From contig NZ_UWFA01000416.1 of assembly GCF_900601905.1 (NCBI RefSeq), forward strand, positions 620,001 through 684,000: DNA of 64,000 bases, written 5' to 3'. This document shows positions 61,633 through 64,000 of this stretch, in pieces; position 1 is the first letter of the stretch; each line of letters starts with the position of its first letter. This DNA comes from Pseudomonas viridiflava (lineage in GTDB: Bacteria > Pseudomonadota > Gammaproteobacteria > Pseudomonadales > Pseudomonadaceae). The translations under genes were made by a program, and so were the position numbers. The notes under the pieces were generated by a model. It made no database searches. It had not been told where the DNA came from and was given only the letters and a program-made list of their open reading frames with translations.

Positions 61633-63003
61633 ATGATCACGCCACATCCCGATGTCTCGGATCTCGAAAAACAAACCATCAAGCGCGTCACGCGGCGCAT
61701 GATCCCGTTCCTTATCCTGCTGTTTGTAGTGGCCTTTCTGGACCGCAACAACGTCGGCTTTGCGGCGTTGCACATGAACGCCGACATCGGCATCAGTCAG
61801 GCGATCTATGGCCTGGGCGCGGGGATTTTCTTCCTCGGCTACTTCATGTTCGAAGTGCCGAGCAACATCCTGCTTCACCGTTATGGTGCGCGGGTCTGGC
61901 TGGCGCGGATCATGGTCACCTGGGGGATTATTGCCGGGGCGATGGGCTTTCTGCAGACTGCCGGGCATTTCATTACCCTGCGCGTGCTGCTGGGCATCGC
62001 CGAAGCCGGGTTCTTTCCGGGGGTGATTTACCTGCTCTCGCTGTGGTTCCCGAGCCGTTATCGGGCGCGCATGATCGCCACGTTCTACCTCGGCGTGCCC
62101 ATCGCCCAGGTGCTCGGCGCTCCGCTGTCGGTGGGTCTGATGCAACTGGGCGATGCCTGGGGCTTTGTTGGCTGGCGGGTGATGTACATCGTCGAAGCGG
62201 TTCCGGCCGTGATTCTCGGCGTGGTCTGCTACTTCTACCTCACCGACCGCCCCGCCGACGCCCATTGGCTCACCGACGAACAGCGTAACTGGTTGATCAA
62301 GACACTGGATCAGGAAGAGCGCAACAAGCCGCTGGTAGTGGGCGTACAGCCGACCAAGGGCCAGATGATCCGCAAGGCGCTGGCCAGCAAACAGGTGTGG
62401 TTGCTGGCGCTGGTGTATTTCGGCATCACCTCCGGCTCCAACGCCATGAACTTCTTCCTGCCCACGGTACTGGCTTCGTTCCGCGCTTCCTTCGGGCTGG
62501 AAATCGGCCTGATGCAGAACGGCCTGATTACCGCCATTCCCTACGCCGTGGCTGCGGTGGCGATGATCTGGTGGAGTCGCCGCTCGGACCGCCTGCAGGA
62601 GCGTCACTGGCACGCCGGCGGCGCGGCGATGCTGGCCGCTGCGGCGATTGCACTGGCGTTGGTGATCAACCAGCCGTGGATCATCGTGATCGGCTTTGTC
62701 TTCCTGGCGATGGGCGTGTACAGCGCGATCAACGTGTTCTGGGCGGTGCCCGGGCAAGTGCTGACCGGCGTCGGCGCCGCTGCCGGGATCGGGCTGATCA
62801 ACTCCATCGGCAACCTGAGCGGTTTTTCCGGCCCTTACCTCACCGGGCTGTTGTTCACCATGACCGGCAGCTATACGCCGGGCTTCCTGATGATTGCCGC
62901 GCTGGTCGGCCTTGGCGGTCTGGGCATGGTGCTGATGCCGCGCAACCCGGTTTCGCTGACGGGCACCGCCACCACCGATAACAGCCTGGGAGCCAAGACA
63001 TGA
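61633..63003 (+). CDS. MFS transporter of the ACS family (tartrate/phthalate-like)
   Basis: 456 residues from ATG 61633; the earlier in-frame ATG at 61507 lies within the REP region. Twelve hydrophobic segments. FVVAFLDRNNVGFAALHMNA, with its F-L-D-R-N-N-V-G motif, and GIAEAGFFPGVIYLLSLWFP are marks of the tartrate/4-hydroxyphenylacetate/phthalate branch of the anion:cation symporters. It is coupled by ATGA to the dehydrogenase gene at 63000 and is the second such transporter of the locus. Confidence 0.88.
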   Translation: MITPHPDVSDLEKQTIKRVTRRMIPFLILLFVVAFLDRNNVGFAALHMNADIGISQAIYGLGAGIFFLGYFMFEVPSNILLHRYGARVWLARIMVTWGIIAGAMGFLQTAGHFITLRVLLGIAEAGFFPGVIYLLSLWFPSRYRARMIATFYLGVPIAQVLGAPLSVGLMQLGDAWGFVGWRVMYIVEAVPAVILGVVCYFYLTDRPADAHWLTDEQRNWLIKTLDQEERNKPLVVGVQPTKGQMIRKALASKQVWLLALVYFGITSGSNAMNFFLPTVLASFRASFGLEIGLMQNGLITAIPYAVAAVAMIWWSRRSDRLQERHWHAGGAAMLAAAAIALALVINQPWIIVIGFVFLAMGVYSAINVFWAVPGQVLTGVGAAAGIGLINSIGNLSGFSGPYLTGLLFTMTGSYTPGFLMIAALVGLGGLGMVLMPRNPVSLTGTATTDNSLGAKT

Positions 63004-63884
63004 GTCAGGCAACCATTGCCTTCCTCGGCACCGGCATCATGGGCGAGCCCATGGTCCGCAATCTGCTGCGGGCCGGGTTCAGGCTGCGCGTCTGGAACCG
63101 GTCCAGTGCCAAGGCTGCAGAGCTTGGGTCAGCAGGCGCTCAGGTATACGACAGCGCAGCCAGTGCCGCCGAAGGCGCCAGTGTGCTGGTGTGCATGCTC
63201 AGCGACGGTCCGACCTGTGACCAGGTGCTGTTCGGCGACCACGCTGCGGTACACGCACTGCCAACCGGAGCCGTGGTGATGGTGATGAGTTCGATCCCGG
63301 TGGAAACCGCGGTCGAACAGGCTCGACTTTGCGCCGAACGGGGTCTGGGCTACCTGGATGCACCGGTGTCCGGCGGTCAGCGTGGCGCCCGGGAAGCCAG
63401 CCTGGCGATCATGGTCGGCGGCACCGCAGTGGCCTTCGAGCAGGGCCGCGAGGTGCTGGCGGCCATGGGACGCCCGGTGCACGTAGGCCCGAGCGGCACG
63501 GGGCAGTTGTCCAAACTGGTCAATCAATTGATCGTCGCCAGTACCATTGCAACCGTCGCCGAAGGGCTGTTGCTGGCCGAGCGTGGCGGGGCCGACCCGG
63601 CCAGGGTCCATCAGGCATTGCTCGGCGGCTTCGTCGATTCACCGATCTGGCGTCAGCACGGGCAGCGCATGCTGGACAATGACTTCACCCCGGGCGGCCC
63701 CGCCAAATGGCAGCTCAAGGACACCCACACCGCCCTCGCCCAGGCCCGCGCCCTTGGCCTGAACCTGCCGGTGGCCAGCCTGGTCGACGGGTTGTTTCAG
63801 GCCATGGTCGACGCCGGCGACGGTGAACTGGACCATGCCGGGCTGATCCGTCAGCTGCGGCGCGATAATCCAGAGGCGCGATAG
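63000..63884 (+). CDS. 3-hydroxyisobutyrate-dehydrogenase-family oxidoreductase (GarR/LtnD-like)
   Basis: 294 residues, start coupled to the MFS gene by ATGA. Rossmann motif FLGTGIMGEPMVRNLLRAGF, substrate-binding DAPVSGGQRGAREASLAIMV, and the catalytic Lys in GQLSKLVNQLIVAST. The family reduces or oxidises C3-C4 hydroxyacids: tartronate semialdehyde reductase (GarR/GlxR) and L-threonate dehydrogenase (LtnD) are the nearest roles. With the transporter it could start or finish breakdown of a short sugar acid. The last 116 bases of the window, after its stop, hold no recognisable gene. Confidence 0.85.
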   Translation: MSQATIAFLGTGIMGEPMVRNLLRAGFRLRVWNRSSAKAAELGSAGAQVYDSAASAAEGASVLVCMLSDGPTCDQVLFGDHAAVHALPTGAVVMVMSSIPVETAVEQARLCAERGLGYLDAPVSGGQRGAREASLAIMVGGTAVAFEQGREVLAAMGRPVHVGPSGTGQLSKLVNQLIVASTIATVAEGLLLAERGGADPARVHQALLGGFVDSPIWRQHGQRMLDNDFTPGGPAKWQLKDTHTALAQARALGLNLPVASLVDGLFQAMVDAGDGELDHAGLIRQLRRDNPEAR

Positions 63885-64000
63885 CCTGAACAGGTTGTAG
63901 AGATGCTCGCTCTCCCCGTGGGACCGACCACGAATTTCTGTAGCCGCCACCACGGCGGCCCCCACCTTTCAAGATTGTCATTCTCCGATCATCTTCACGT

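Noticed and set aside
1..64000. CRISPR arrays, tRNA or rRNA genes, insertion sequences, prophage genes
   Set aside because: None was recognised. All short repeats seen are REP-type palindromes, the long intergenic repeat or the tpsA coding repeat.

Overview
The window looks like a chromosomal segment of a Pseudomonas, most probably of the P. syringae group. The reasons are: high-GC genes whose proteins read throughout like fluorescent-pseudomonad proteins; many REP-type intergenic palindromes of the Pseudomonas kind; a bacteriophytochrome with an adjacent response regulator; a PE-ligase-polymerase LigD; and an RsmX-like small RNA. No tRNA, rRNA, CRISPR array, insertion sequence or phage gene was seen. 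All functions are inferred by reading the translated sequences; no search was run.

Layout. 1-352: 3' end of a CrtE-like geranylgeranyl diphosphate synthase. 368-1128: two small minus-strand genes. 1459-6309 (minus): operon of a fused double permease, its ABC ATPase, a membrane histidine kinase and a FixJ-like regulator. 6708-10114: HPP-CBS membrane protein, YfcF-like glutathione transferase, cupin and LysR regulator. 10150-16109: two-partner secretion locus (TpsB, then TpsA with a long Ala-rich repeat, then a FecR-domain protein) with a divergent LysR gene. 16274-22130: VOC protein, MsrA, small proteins, cytochrome c5-like protein, a candidate sRNA, and a LysR/aminotransferase/AEC-transporter set. 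22333-26174: MlaA lipoprotein, an OmpR/EnvZ-type two-component pair and PncC. 26399-31028: L-lactate dehydrogenase behind a perfect 17-bp palindrome, an MFS permease and a TonB-dependent receptor. 31232-36386: bacteriophytochrome, response regulator and hybrid kinase. 36547-38289: GlxA/AraC regulator and a small membrane protein. 38391-38509 (minus): RsmX-like sRNA. 38702-41449: LigD. 41608-46829 (minus): cytosolic kinase plus a very large PAS/GAF/GGDEF/EAL/REC protein. 47039-51718: LysR, RidA-family protein, a long repeat-filled gap, glycerate kinase and an MFS exporter. 51875-55848: three-gene envelope operon (Asp-box sialidase-like protein, membrane protein, LtaS/OpgB-like sulfatase-fold transferase). 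56186-63884: sugar-acid catabolic locus (two MFS permeases, LysR, SDR, FAH-family hydrolase, DenD-like dehydrogenase, 3-hydroxyisobutyrate-dehydrogenase-like protein).

How the parts fit. Signal transduction dominates: four sensor modules sit next to probable receivers, and the Rsm-type RNA would feed the Gac/Rsm post-transcriptional network. Near the right end, two similar LysR-type palindromes, one in front of the regulator and one in front of the MFS gene, tie the sugar-acid genes into one regulon. The observations most worth following up are the RsmX-like RNA, the three-gene TPS/FecR locus, the sialidase-like/phosphotransferase operon and the sugar-acid cluster, whose substrate cannot be read from the genes alone.
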